The position numbers and the translations under genes were made by a program. Shown here piece after piece: positions 1 to 6,547 of a DNA stretch of 33,703 bases. Below the pieces are notes generated by a model. It was given only the letters and a program-made list of their open reading frames with translations. It did not search any database and was not told the DNA's origin. How positions within the stretch are numbered: position 1 is the first letter of the stretch; every line of letters begins with the position of its first letter. Origin of the DNA: JANLSO01 sp031362405 (lineage in GTDB: Bacteria > Actinomycetota > Thermoleophilia > Miltoncostaeales > Miltoncostaeaceae); assembly GCA_031362405.1 (NCBI GenBank), contig JANLSO010000059.1, forward strand, positions 1 to 33,703. Reading direction: 5' to 3'.

Positions 1-2
1 TG

Positions 3-410
3 CAAGACACCTTCGTCGCCGCGTGGCGGGGGTTGGCCACGTTCCGCGCGGATGCCGCGGTCATGACCTGGCTGCATCGGATCGGCGTCAACGAGGCGCT
101 GATTCGGATTCGACGTCCGCGACGCGACGCCGAGACCCTGCGCGATTCGGCGCAGGATCCGGGGCCTGGGCCCGCTGAACTCTCGGAGAATGCGGAGCTC
201 GGTCGCTTCCTTGCGAATCGGCTACGCGGGTTGCCGCCGGAGCAGAGGATCCCGCTCGTGCTGCGTGACGTGGCGGGGTTCTCCAACAGGGAGGTCGCAG
301 TGGTTCTGGATCTTTCCCTGACCGCCGTCAAAAGCCGGGTGCACCGCGCCCGGCTCTGGTTGGTCGACGAGGTTGCGGCGTGGGACGCGGGGCGGGTTCC
401 CTCCGCATGA
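3..410 (+). CDS. ECF-type RNA polymerase sigma factor, 3' part (start outside window)
   Basis: The reading frame is open from the left edge and ends at TGA 408-410, so the N-terminus is missing. The visible start, QDTFVAAWRG followed by TWLHRIGVNEAL, is the conserved end of sigma region 2 (the -10 recognition helix area). After a variable linker comes region 4, with LRGLPPEQRIPLVLRDVAGFSNREVAVVLDLSLTAVK-type spacing: a helix-turn-helix that would bind -35 DNA. This is the ECF layout of region 2 plus region 4 only. The next ORF starts inside its stop codon (ATGA), which suggests an operon. Whether an anti-sigma factor exists cannot be told; none is recognisable just downstream. Confidence 0.88.
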   Translation, partial: QDTFVAAWRGLATFRADAAVMTWLHRIGVNEALIRIRRPRRDAETLRDSAQDPGPGPAELSENAELGRFLANRLRGLPPEQRIPLVLRDVAGFSNREVAVVLDLSLTAVKSRVHRARLWLVDEVAAWDAGRVPSA

Positions 411-493
411 ACGCCAACGCGCCGCACCGGTCGCTGCTGCGGGCCGGCATCCGTCGTGATTTCCTCGTGCTCGTGAACCGGCCCCCCGTTTGA
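407..493 (+). CDS. 28-residue hypothetical ORF linking sigma factor and methyltransferase
   Basis: ATG 407 overlaps the sigma factor stop as ATGA, and its own TGA (491-493) overlaps the TTG start of the methyltransferase. The peptide begins MNANAPHRSLLRAGIRR and is basic then hydrophobic, with no domain I recognise. The position is where ECF operons usually carry an anti-sigma gene, but the peptide is far too short for one. It may be a translational-coupling ORF, a remnant, or chance. Support is the double overlap only. Confidence 0.3.
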   Translation: MNANAPHRSLLRAGIRRDFLVLVNRPPV

Positions 494-1155
494 GCGACTC
501 CATCGCCTCCTACTTCGATGCCCGTGCGCGCAGCTATGACCGGCAGCTGTGGCTCGAGGGGCCGGCGCTGCGCGCGGCGGCGCGTCTGGCCGAGCCCCTG
601 GCCGGCGCTCACGTCGTGGATCTCGCCGCGGGGACGGGCGGTCTTTCTGCGGCGCTGATCGCCCGGGAGGCCCGCCTCTCGCGCCTCATCGTCGTCGACC
701 TTGCGCCGCGGATGCTCGAACGCGCGAAGATGCGCCTTGGCACACTCGATCCGCCTGCCCGGTTTCTCACAGCGGACGCGCGGCGTGTCCCTTTGCCAGA
801 CGCCGTCGCGGACGTCGTGACCATCGGCTACCTGCTGCATCTGCTCCCACCTTCTGACCGGAAGGAGGTGTTGGCGGAGGCCTTTCGTCTGCTTCGGCCG
901 CACGGACGGCTCATCGTCGTCGTGCACGGGTCGCCGCGCGGCATCGCCGGCCGCATCTACCGTGGGATCTGGCGCGCATTCACTCGCCTGGCCCGAAGCG
1001 AAGTCGTCGGGCATGGGCCGATGACCGGCCTGGCGTCGCTCGTCGCCGCGGCAGGGTTCACCGTCAATGGGTCGCGGAGAATCCCGGGCGTCTACTGGAG
1101 CCATGTTGTGCGGGCCAGACGGTCGGATCCGGCGGCGGCGGTCGTTACGACCTGA
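490..1155 (+). CDS. class I SAM-dependent methyltransferase
   Basis: This 221-residue cytoplasmic protein has a Rossmann-type methyltransferase fold. Motif I, VVDLAAGTGG, lies at about residues 44-53. The acidic end of strand 2 is IVVDLAPRMLERA. Motif II is near TADARRVPLPDAVADVVTI, followed by a UbiE-like LLRPHGRLIVVV strand. The substrate cannot be inferred; UbiE/Ubie-like and small-molecule methyltransferases share these motifs. The start is a TTG overlapping the preceding stop, with no clear ribosome binding site, consistent with translational coupling to the sigma-factor operon. A slightly later start is possible but would cut into the conserved N-terminal helix SIASYFDARARSYD. Confidence 0.85.
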   Translation: MSDSIASYFDARARSYDRQLWLEGPALRAAARLAEPLAGAHVVDLAAGTGGLSAALIAREARLSRLIVVDLAPRMLERAKMRLGTLDPPARFLTADARRVPLPDAVADVVTIGYLLHLLPPSDRKEVLAEAFRLLRPHGRLIVVVHGSPRGIAGRIYRGIWRAFTRLARSEVVGHGPMTGLASLVAAAGFTVNGSRRIPGVYWSHVVRARRSDPAAAVVTT

Positions 1156-1249
1156 CACGCCGCGCCGGGCGGATCTACCAATGCCACGGGGCCCTCAGGG
1201 CGCCCCGAGCGTCGAGCAACGCGTTGCCGTGCGGGGCGGCAGCGGAGCA

Positions 1250-1639
1250 TCATCGCGCTGGGTCTGAGATCTCCTCGGGTGGGTCGACTGCGTAGGCGAT
1301 GAGAGCGGTTCGGTCGCACCACTCCGTGGTGAGTTCGTGGGTCGCGGCGAGCACGACCTGCGGGGCCCGCTCGTGTTCGAAGGCCTCCTGCCAGCGCGGT
1401 GCGCAAAGGCACCAGCGGTCGCCGGGCTTCAGGCCGCGAAAACCCCACTCCGGATGAGGCGTCGACAGATCGTTGCCACGCTCCTTCGAGAACGCGAGGA
1501 ACTCCGCGCTCATCACGGCGCAGACCGTGTGGACCCCCGCATCGCCAGAGCCGGTGTTGCAACAGCCATCACGGAAGTAGCCGGTCATCGGGTCGATGGA
1601 GCACAGCTCGAGCTCTCCGCCGAGGATGTTGCGCGCCAT
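1250..1639 (-). CDS. DUF2237 family protein
   Basis: This 129-residue protein carries the DUF2237 signature along its length: a GCCNTGSGDAGVHTVCAVM block, EFLAFSKERGNDLSTPHPE, GLKPGDRWCLCAPRWQEA and a final helix with ALIAYAVDP. The biochemical role of the family is not known to me. The conserved Cys/His/Asp residues (CCNTG, CLC, THEL) suggest metal binding, which is inference. The ATG at 1639 gives the normal compact family length. An upstream extension of the frame adds low-complexity sequence that looks non-coding. It converges on the methyltransferase and is divergent from the dioxygenase-like gene, with 112 bases between. Confidence 0.85.
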   Translation of the reverse strand: MARNILGGELELCSIDPMTGYFRDGCCNTGSGDAGVHTVCAVMSAEFLAFSKERGNDLSTPHPEWGFRGLKPGDRWCLCAPRWQEAFEHERAPQVVLAATHELTTEWCDRTALIAYAVDPPEEISDPAR

Positions 1640-1751
1640 GTGTCGGATGATAGGCGTGCCGCGGGCCGCCGCGCCCCGCGGCGGCCGTTCAGCAACTTCA
1701 CAGGAACTGCGCAGATACTGACGGGGTCCCGCCCGTGAATGTGGAGTCGAC

Positions 1752-2609
1752 ATGGCCCAAGAACGCACCCGAAACGTCATCGAGGAAGATCCCCACGACC
1801 ATGACCGGGGTCTCTCGTTCGGCATCGACCGATTGATGAGCCGTCGCCGCGCGTTGCAGTTTCTCGCCGTCGGCGGTCTGACGGCCCTTGTCGGGTGTGG
1901 CTCCTCCGACGACTCCGCGAGCGCGGGGGGCAGCACACCGGCTCCGGCGGCGACTACGTCCTCGACCGACTCGGGCACGACGGTCACCGAGGAGATCCCC
2001 GAGGAGACCGGTGGGCCGTTCCCTGCCGACGGTTCCAATGGGCCGAACGTGCTTACCGAGAGCGGAATCGTCCGTCAGAACATCACGACGAGCTTCGGGT
2101 CGTTGTCGGGCACCGCCGAGGGTGCTCCGCTGACGATTGCGATGACGATTCTCGATGTCCAGAAGGGCGGGGCGCCCGTTGCCGGGGCCGCTGTCTACGT
2201 CTGGCAGTGCGATCGCCAGGGCGGCTACTCGCTCTACTCTCAGGGCGTCATTGACCAGAACTACCTGCGGGGGGTGCAGGAAGCCGACGCGGCCGGAAGG
2301 CTGTCGTTTACGAGCATCTTTCCGGCCGCGTACTCCGGTCGCTGGCCGCACATCCACTTTGAGGTCTACTCGAGCCTCGCCGAGGCAACGGCGGGCGGAT
2401 CAAAGCTTATGACCTCGCAGATCGCCCTGCCTGAAGACGCCTGCAATCAGGCGTTTGCCACCGCGGGCTATGAGCAAAGCGTCCCGAACATTGCGCAGAC
2501 CTCGCTCGACACCGACAACGTGTTCCGCGACGGCTACTCGACCCAGATTGGCACGGTCACCGGCTCGCCCGAGACGGGGATGACCGTTCGGCTAAAAGTG
2601 GGCGTCTGA
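1752..2609 (+). CDS. exported intradiol ring-cleavage dioxygenase-like protein (Tat/lipoprotein)
   Basis: A 285-residue protein related to protocatechuate/catechol intradiol dioxygenases, which open catechol rings using non-haem Fe(III). The four expected ligands are visible: Tyr159 (in CDRQGGYSLYS), Tyr194 (in PAAYSGR), His200 and His202 (in WPHIHFEVY). Residues 30-50 form an export signal, SRRRALQFLAVGGLTALVGCG, with a twin-arginine-like start and a lipobox ending at Cys. The mature protein is therefore probably a membrane-anchored lipoprotein outside the cell. A Ser/Thr/Ala-rich linker follows. Extracellular members of this family often lack a proven substrate, so ring cleavage is likely but not certain. 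GGAG lies six bases before the ATG. Confidence 0.88.
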   Translation: MAQERTRNVIEEDPHDHDRGLSFGIDRLMSRRRALQFLAVGGLTALVGCGSSDDSASAGGSTPAPAATTSSTDSGTTVTEEIPEETGGPFPADGSNGPNVLTESGIVRQNITTSFGSLSGTAEGAPLTIAMTILDVQKGGAPVAGAAVYVWQCDRQGGYSLYSQGVIDQNYLRGVQEADAAGRLSFTSIFPAAYSGRWPHIHFEVYSSLAEATAGGSKLMTSQIALPEDACNQAFATAGYEQSVPNIAQTSLDTDNVFRDGYSTQIGTVTGSPETGMTVRLKVGV

Positions 2610-2799
2610 CGTCGGCAATAACATGTTCTGCATAACACGTATCAGGTAGCAGGTGATTGTCGTGGCGGGCCATGGAAAGTACCCCTCACGAGGCCGTTGT
2701 CGTCACCACGGAACCTGTGAGTTCTGGCGCGGTCGCCGTCCGATTCGGGTGGCGGGGAAGCCCGGGCCCAACCGCACACCCCCTGAGGACGGAACCACC
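2610..2799 (+). other. intergenic AT-rich stretch with repeated ATAACA
   Basis: Just after the dioxygenase stop there is an AT-richer patch, unusual for this DNA, with ATAACA at 2618-2623 and again at 2632-2637, and an AACATGTT palindrome at the first copy. It may hold the promoter or operator of the small acidic gene downstream. I could not place a convincing -35/-10 pair. Confidence 0.3.
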
Positions 2800-2967
2800 A
2801 TGGGTTTCTTGGACGCGCTCGAAATGCTCGACCTCGATAATGACGAGCACCGTGGCCGCCGACACCGCGACGATTGCGATGCCGATCTGCCACGCAGCCG
2901 CGACGACGACGACAACGACGCGTGGGACGACGACCGCGACGACGGGCTCGACGACATCTCCGGCTGA
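2800..2967 (+). CDS. small highly acidic protein, 55 residues
   Basis: The ORF starts with a hydrophobic amphipathic stretch, MGFLDALEMLDLDND, then a short basic patch (RGRRHR), then a tail made mostly of Asp and Arg. No family is recognised. A GGA-containing weak ribosome binding site lies six bases before the ATG. The organisation (acidic low-complexity protein followed by a damaged zinc-ribbon copy) resembles the acidic and charged C-terminus of the intact zinc-ribbon protein at 4938-5270, but homology is not clear. It could be real, or a biased-composition ORF. Confidence 0.45.
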   Translation: MGFLDALEMLDLDNDEHRGRRHRDDCDADLPRSRDDDDNDAWDDDRDDGLDDISG

Positions 2968-2989
2968 GCCGTCGCCCCGGGAGGCCGAC

Positions 2990-3070
2990 ATGGAGTCGCG
3001 CTACCGCGCCGAGCCATGCGGTGCCCCGCGTGCGTATCGCGTCTGGTGGAGGTCGATCGCTCCGAGGTGC
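2990..3070 (+). pseudogene. decayed N-terminal copy of the TFIIB-type zinc-ribbon gene
   Basis: The DNA matches the start of the intact zinc-ribbon gene at 4938. ATG GAG TCG CGC TAC CGC GCC GAG CC aligns with GTG GAG CAG CGT GAC CGT GGT GAG CCG. After that a one-base loss shifts the frame, and from ATG 3016 the copy reads MRCPACVSRLVEVDRSEV against MRCPACGSRLVEVDRSEV. The first CxxC knuckle survives, but the second (CPQC) and the rest of the protein are gone. It keeps a ribosome-binding-like GGGAGG before its ATG. The divergence at silent positions suggests an old duplication followed by decay. Confidence 0.7.
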
Positions 3071-3156
3071 AGGCTCGGTGGAGGCACGGGCGAGACCGTA
3101 GGGTGAGCGGATGTCGCCGATGGCGACGCCCCTCGACCGAATGAGCTGCGCCGACA

Positions 3157-4857
3157 GTGACCACGTCCGATGATGAGAGCACCACCGAGGGCTTCGCCGC
3201 GCTTGGGTTACGTCGCGAGACGCTGGCCGCGCTCGAAGACCTGGGCTACGAGGAGCCCACGCCGATTCAACGCGAGGCGATCCCGCCGCTGATCGCCGGC
3301 CACGATGTCCTCGGCCAGGCCGCCACCGGCACCGGCAAGACGGCGGCATTCGCACTGCCCGCCCTTGAACACATCGACACGACCGCCCGCGGTCCCGCGA
3401 CGCCCGTAGCGCTCGTTCTCGTGCCGACCCGCGAGCTGGCCATGCAGGTGAGCGAGGCGATCTTCACGTACGGCGCTCGCCTCGGGGTGAAGGTCGTGCC
3501 GATCTACGGCGGCCAGCCGATCTTCCGCCAGCTCCAGCTGCTCGACCGAGGCGTGCATGTGGTGGTGGCGACGCCGGGCCGCGCCGTCGATCACATCGGG
3601 CGTGGGTCGCTACCGCTCGACGGTGTCAAGGTCGTGGTGCTCGACGAGGCCGACGAGATGCTCGATATGGGCTTCGCTGACGACATCGCAGCGATCCTCG
3701 ACGAGACCCCGGCTGAGCGCCAGACGGTGCTTTTCTCGGCGACGATGCCGGCCCGAATCAACGCGATCGCCAGGCGTTACCAGCGTGACCCGATCCGTAT
3801 CGAGATCGGCAAGGGTGACGCCACGCCGACCAAGGCGCTGGTGCGTCAAAGCGCCTACATCGTGCAGCGCGCCCATAAAGCTTCCGCGCTGGGCCGCATC
3901 CTCGACATCGAGACCCCGGGCGCCGCTCTGATTTTCTGTCGCACGCGGGTTGAGGTCGACCAGCTGACTGCGACGATGAATGGTCGCGGCCATCGTGCAG
4001 AGGCCCTTCACGGTGGCATGGACCAGTCGCAGCGTGAACGGGTCATCGGCCGCCTACGCGACGGTACGTCCGAGCTGCTCGTGGCAACCGACGTGGCCGC
4101 CCGCGGGCTCGACATCGACACCCTCACCCACGTCGTCAACTACGACGTTCCCGCGGCGGCCGAGAGCTACGTCCACCGGATCGGGCGGGTGGGGCGAGCA
4201 GGCCGCGAGGGGGTGGCTATCACGCTCGCCGAGCCGCGCGAGCAGCGGCTGCTGGCGAACATCGAGCGGCTCACCCGGCAGCGGATCAGCACCGTCAGCG
4301 TGCCCACGGTCGCCGACCTGCGGGCGCGTCGCGTCGAGCAGACGGTCGCGGCGATCCGCGTCGCACTCGGCGCGGACGACCTCAACGACTACAACGAGAT
4401 CCTGCATGCGCTCTCCGGCGAGCACAACATGCGCACCATTGCTCTGGCGGTGATCAAGCTCGCCCACGAGGCCGGCGGCGCGAGCACCGACGACGTCGAG
4501 ATCCCCGAGGTGGCCAAGCGCTTCGATCGCCACGATGGCCGCCCCGGCCCTGCGAAGGGTCAACGCGCCCAGCCCGTCCGCAACCCGCGACCCGACGCCC
4601 GCCCGCGTACCAACGACGAGCCGACCGCCTACCTCTTCGTCGGGGTCGGTCGTAAGAGTGGTGTTCGGCCCGGCGACCTCGTCGGCGCCATCGCCAACGA
4701 GAGCGGACTCGAGGGCCGCCAGATCGGCCCGATCCGTATCTCGGAGGCCTTCAGCGTCGTGGGCGTCCCCGAGCCCGCCGTGGAGCATGTCCTCACCGTC
4801 ATGCGCTCGACGGTGATCCGCGGCAAGCGGACGAGTATCCGCCGCTACACCGACTGA
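3157..4857 (+). CDS. deaD: DEAD-box ATP-dependent RNA helicase with DbpA-like RNA-binding domain
   Basis: A 566-residue cytoplasmic RNA helicase of the DeaD/CsdA type, which unwinds structured RNA in ribosome assembly and cold response. All motifs are present in order: Q motif PTPIQ, Walker A ATGTGKT (about 56-62), PTRELA, TPGR, DEAD (about 163-166), SAT (about 195), ATDVAARGLDI, and HRIGRVGRAG (about 340). Residues 490-566 form the DbpA-type RNA-binding domain (AYLFVGVGRKSGVRPGDLVGAI). The start is GTG 3157 without an obvious ribosome binding site; the sequence then runs into the conserved GFAALGL. The DbpA-type domain often directs such helicases to rRNA, but the target here is unknown. Confidence 0.93.
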   Translation: MTTSDDESTTEGFAALGLRRETLAALEDLGYEEPTPIQREAIPPLIAGHDVLGQAATGTGKTAAFALPALEHIDTTARGPATPVALVLVPTRELAMQVSEAIFTYGARLGVKVVPIYGGQPIFRQLQLLDRGVHVVVATPGRAVDHIGRGSLPLDGVKVVVLDEADEMLDMGFADDIAAILDETPAERQTVLFSATMPARINAIARRYQRDPIRIEIGKGDATPTKALVRQSAYIVQRAHKASALGRILDIETPGAALIFCRTRVEVDQLTATMNGRGHRAEALHGGMDQSQRERVIGRLRDGTSELLVATDVAARGLDIDTLTHVVNYDVPAAAESYVHRIGRVGRAGREGVAITLAEPREQRLLANIERLTRQRISTVSVPTVADLRARRVEQTVAAIRVALGADDLNDYNEILHALSGEHNMRTIALAVIKLAHEAGGASTDDVEIPEVAKRFDRHDGRPGPAKGQRAQPVRNPRPDARPRTNDEPTAYLFVGVGRKSGVRPGDLVGAIANESGLEGRQIGPIRISEAFSVVGVPEPAVEHVLTVMRSTVIRGKRTSIRRYTD

Positions 4858-4937
4858 TCGCCGCGGATGCTTCGCGCGACGTGGGCGCCCTGTCAATGTG
4901 GGGCGGCCAGGTTGATCGACTACTCAGGAGGAGTGCG

Positions 4938-5270
4938 GTGGAGCAGCGTGACCGTGGTGAGCCGATGCGGTGTCCGGCATGCGGTTCTCGCCTGGTCGAG
5001 GTCGACCGGTCCGAGGTCCACATCGATGCGTGCCCCCAGTGCCGCGGCGTGTGGCTCGACCGGGGCGAGCTCGACCGCCTTCTGGAGTACGAGCGGCGGA
5101 CCCTCATTGGTCGAGGCAACGAACAAGGCGAGGACGACGACTTCTTCGCGGAGATGGAGGGTTCGCGGCGCCGCGAACCTCCGCGCCGGGAGCGCGACGA
5201 CCGTGACGACGACAAGAAGGCGAAGAAGCGCAAGCGGCGTGGAATGCTCGAAGACCTCTTCGACTTCTGA
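4938..5270 (+). CDS. TFIIB-type zinc-ribbon protein
   Basis: A 110-residue protein with a zf-TFIIB zinc ribbon: CPAC at about 12-15 and CPQC at about 32-35, followed by GVWLDRGELDRLL, the family signature. The C-terminal half is charged low-complexity sequence with acidic and Lys/Arg runs and ends MLEDLFDF. The exact role of this bacterial family is unknown; nucleic-acid or protein binding is usually assumed. The GTG start is chosen because AGGAGG (4926-4931) sits six bases before it, the best ribosome binding site of this region. A decayed copy of its 5' end lies at 2990. It is 80 bases after the helicase and converges on the Eis-like remnant, with a strong hairpin between. Confidence 0.87.
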   Translation: MEQRDRGEPMRCPACGSRLVEVDRSEVHIDACPQCRGVWLDRGELDRLLEYERRTLIGRGNEQGEDDDFFAEMEGSRRREPPRRERDDRDDDKKAKKRKRRGMLEDLFDF

Positions 5271-5282
5271 TGACGTCCTGCG

Positions 5283-5317
5283 AGGTTATATCTGGTGTCT
5301 GGCACCGGATATAACCT
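5283..5317. repeat. long palindrome (REP-like), core GGTGTCTGGCACCG; possible two-way terminator
   Basis: Arms AGGTTATATCTGGTG and CACCGGATATAACCT pair over 15 positions, with a single G-U-type mismatch and a five-base loop. It lies 12 bases after the zinc-ribbon stop and directly at the point where similarity of the opposing Eis-like remnant to its family ends. It could terminate both transcripts. Its centre is shared with the palindrome at 10886-10926, while the outer arms differ completely, which is not expected of ordinary terminators. Confidence 0.75.
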
Positions 5318-5329
5318 TCGGGTTCCGTC

Positions 5330-6232
5330 GCGGTCATCGCGAGATCGGCAGATGCACCGACCGGCGTGCGAACGCAGTGCACGCCGGTCGCGTCGCCTTC
5401 GACTCGCCAACGGCCGGCGTTCCAAGCGCAGAGGGCATCGTCGATCTCCACCACGAGATCGAGGGGTGCGGAAAGCGTCCGGGCCGAAAGCGCGGCGGGG
5501 ACGTCTACGAGCCGCACGTAGAGGTTGTCGGTCAGCGCCGGGCGCGCGGCGCGCAGGTCGGCGAGGTTCTCGAGCAGCGGGTCGTCGACCGGTCGGTTGG
5601 TCACCGACACGACCGTCGTCAGGTCCAGGTCGGTGAGAAAGCGCAGACGCTGCCTCGGCAGCGGGGTCGAGTGCGAAGACTTCCCGAACGCGTACCTCGC
5701 GACCACTGCGCGCACGGCGCTCGCCCCGTCGCGCTCGGACTCCGGATCGAACACCGTTTCTGCCTGCCAGCTCGGCGCGTTGCGCGCCATCATCCCCGGT
5801 CGCTGCGCGGCCGGGGCGGCGTAGATGGCCGCGGCCGGAGCGATGGAATCCTCGGGGCTCATCAGCATGAGCGTCAGGGAGGTATCGACCGGTTCACCAC
5901 GCAGCGCCCCGTTGCCGCGCGGGATGCGCAAAGAGACCGAGCGACTCGCGGCCCCGTATCCGAACCGACCGTAGATGGCCGCCTCCGACGCCCACAGTGC
6001 GGCCAATGGCGCGCCGCTCGGGCACCGTCATGTCAAACGAAAACGTGCCGAGCGTGCCGACCAGGCGCGGCCTATCCCACGCGCCGAGCATGCGGTCCCA
6101 TTCGAGCAGGGCCTTCTCGTGGGCGATCATCGCCGGGGTGTAGGCCTGCCCGTACGCGGCGGAGTCGACAGCGATCACGGCATTCAGATCACCTTCGGTC
6201 AGTGGGCGCAGATCAGTTTCACCAGTGCTCAT
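5330..6232 (-). pseudogene. Eis-like GNAT N-acetyltransferase, internally deleted and truncated
   Basis: Two pieces of an Eis-family acetyltransferase lie in different frames. The N-terminal piece (6232 down to about 6010) runs MSTGETDLRPLTEGDLNAV to VGTLGTFSFDMTVPERRA. The frame then changes and the second piece starts AALWASEAAIYGRFGYG and continues through WQAETVFDPES and LCAWNAGRWRVEGDA. Between them the acetyl-CoA-binding stretch (a V-x-P-x-x-R-R-R-G type motif plus its helix, roughly 40 residues) is absent. The C-terminal end also loses family similarity after ASADLAMT, next to the palindrome at 5283-5317. With the cofactor motif gone, the gene should be non-functional. It would have been the last gene of the antiporter/DUF2630 transcription unit. 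Confidence 0.75.
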
Positions 6233-6262
6233 GGGCAATGCATACCAAGCGGGGCGTTGTTG

Positions 6263-6505
6263 CTACTGCTCGTAGCCCTCGACGGTGCCGGGGTCGCGGG
6301 TGCTCGTGGCGTCCTGATCGAGGCCGAACTCGCCGTGCGCGCGACGTTGGCGAAGGAGGTCCCACAACTGGTCGAGGCTGACCTTGACCTCCTGAAGACG
6401 CTGGTGATCGGCCTTGTCGAGACCGGCTCCCTCGCCCTTGTCGAGAAGCCGGTGTTCCTCGGCGACAAGGGTTTCGATCTGGTCCTGGATACCTGAGCTC
6501 GTCAT
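6263..6505 (-). CDS. DUF2630 family protein
   Basis: An 80-residue, mostly helical protein matching DUF2630. It has IETLVAEEHRLLDKGE, then LQEVKVSLDQLWDLLRQRRA, FGLDQDA and the ending VEGYEQ. The family is a common small actinobacterial protein of unknown role. AAGGGAC precedes the ATG by about seven bases. The gene follows the antiporter by 43 bases on the same strand and is followed 30 bases later by the Eis-like remnant, so the three probably share a transcript. Confidence 0.88.
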   Translation of the reverse strand: MTSSGIQDQIETLVAEEHRLLDKGEGAGLDKADHQRLQEVKVSLDQLWDLLRQRRAHGEFGLDQDATSTRDPGTVEGYEQ

Positions 6506-6547
6506 CGTCGTGTCCCTTCTTGGGCTCGTCGGCGCGCTATCTCTCGG

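Noticed and set aside
2672..2799. ORF starting MESTPHEAVVV upstream of and overlapping the acidic gene
   Set aside because: The frame continues into Thr/Ala low-complexity sequence antiphase to the acidic ORF, with no ribosome binding site or family match.
4867..6381. 504-codon plus-strand frame over the zinc-ribbon and Eis-like genes
   Set aside because: It is out of frame with the zinc-ribbon motifs and antisense to recognisable Eis sequence.
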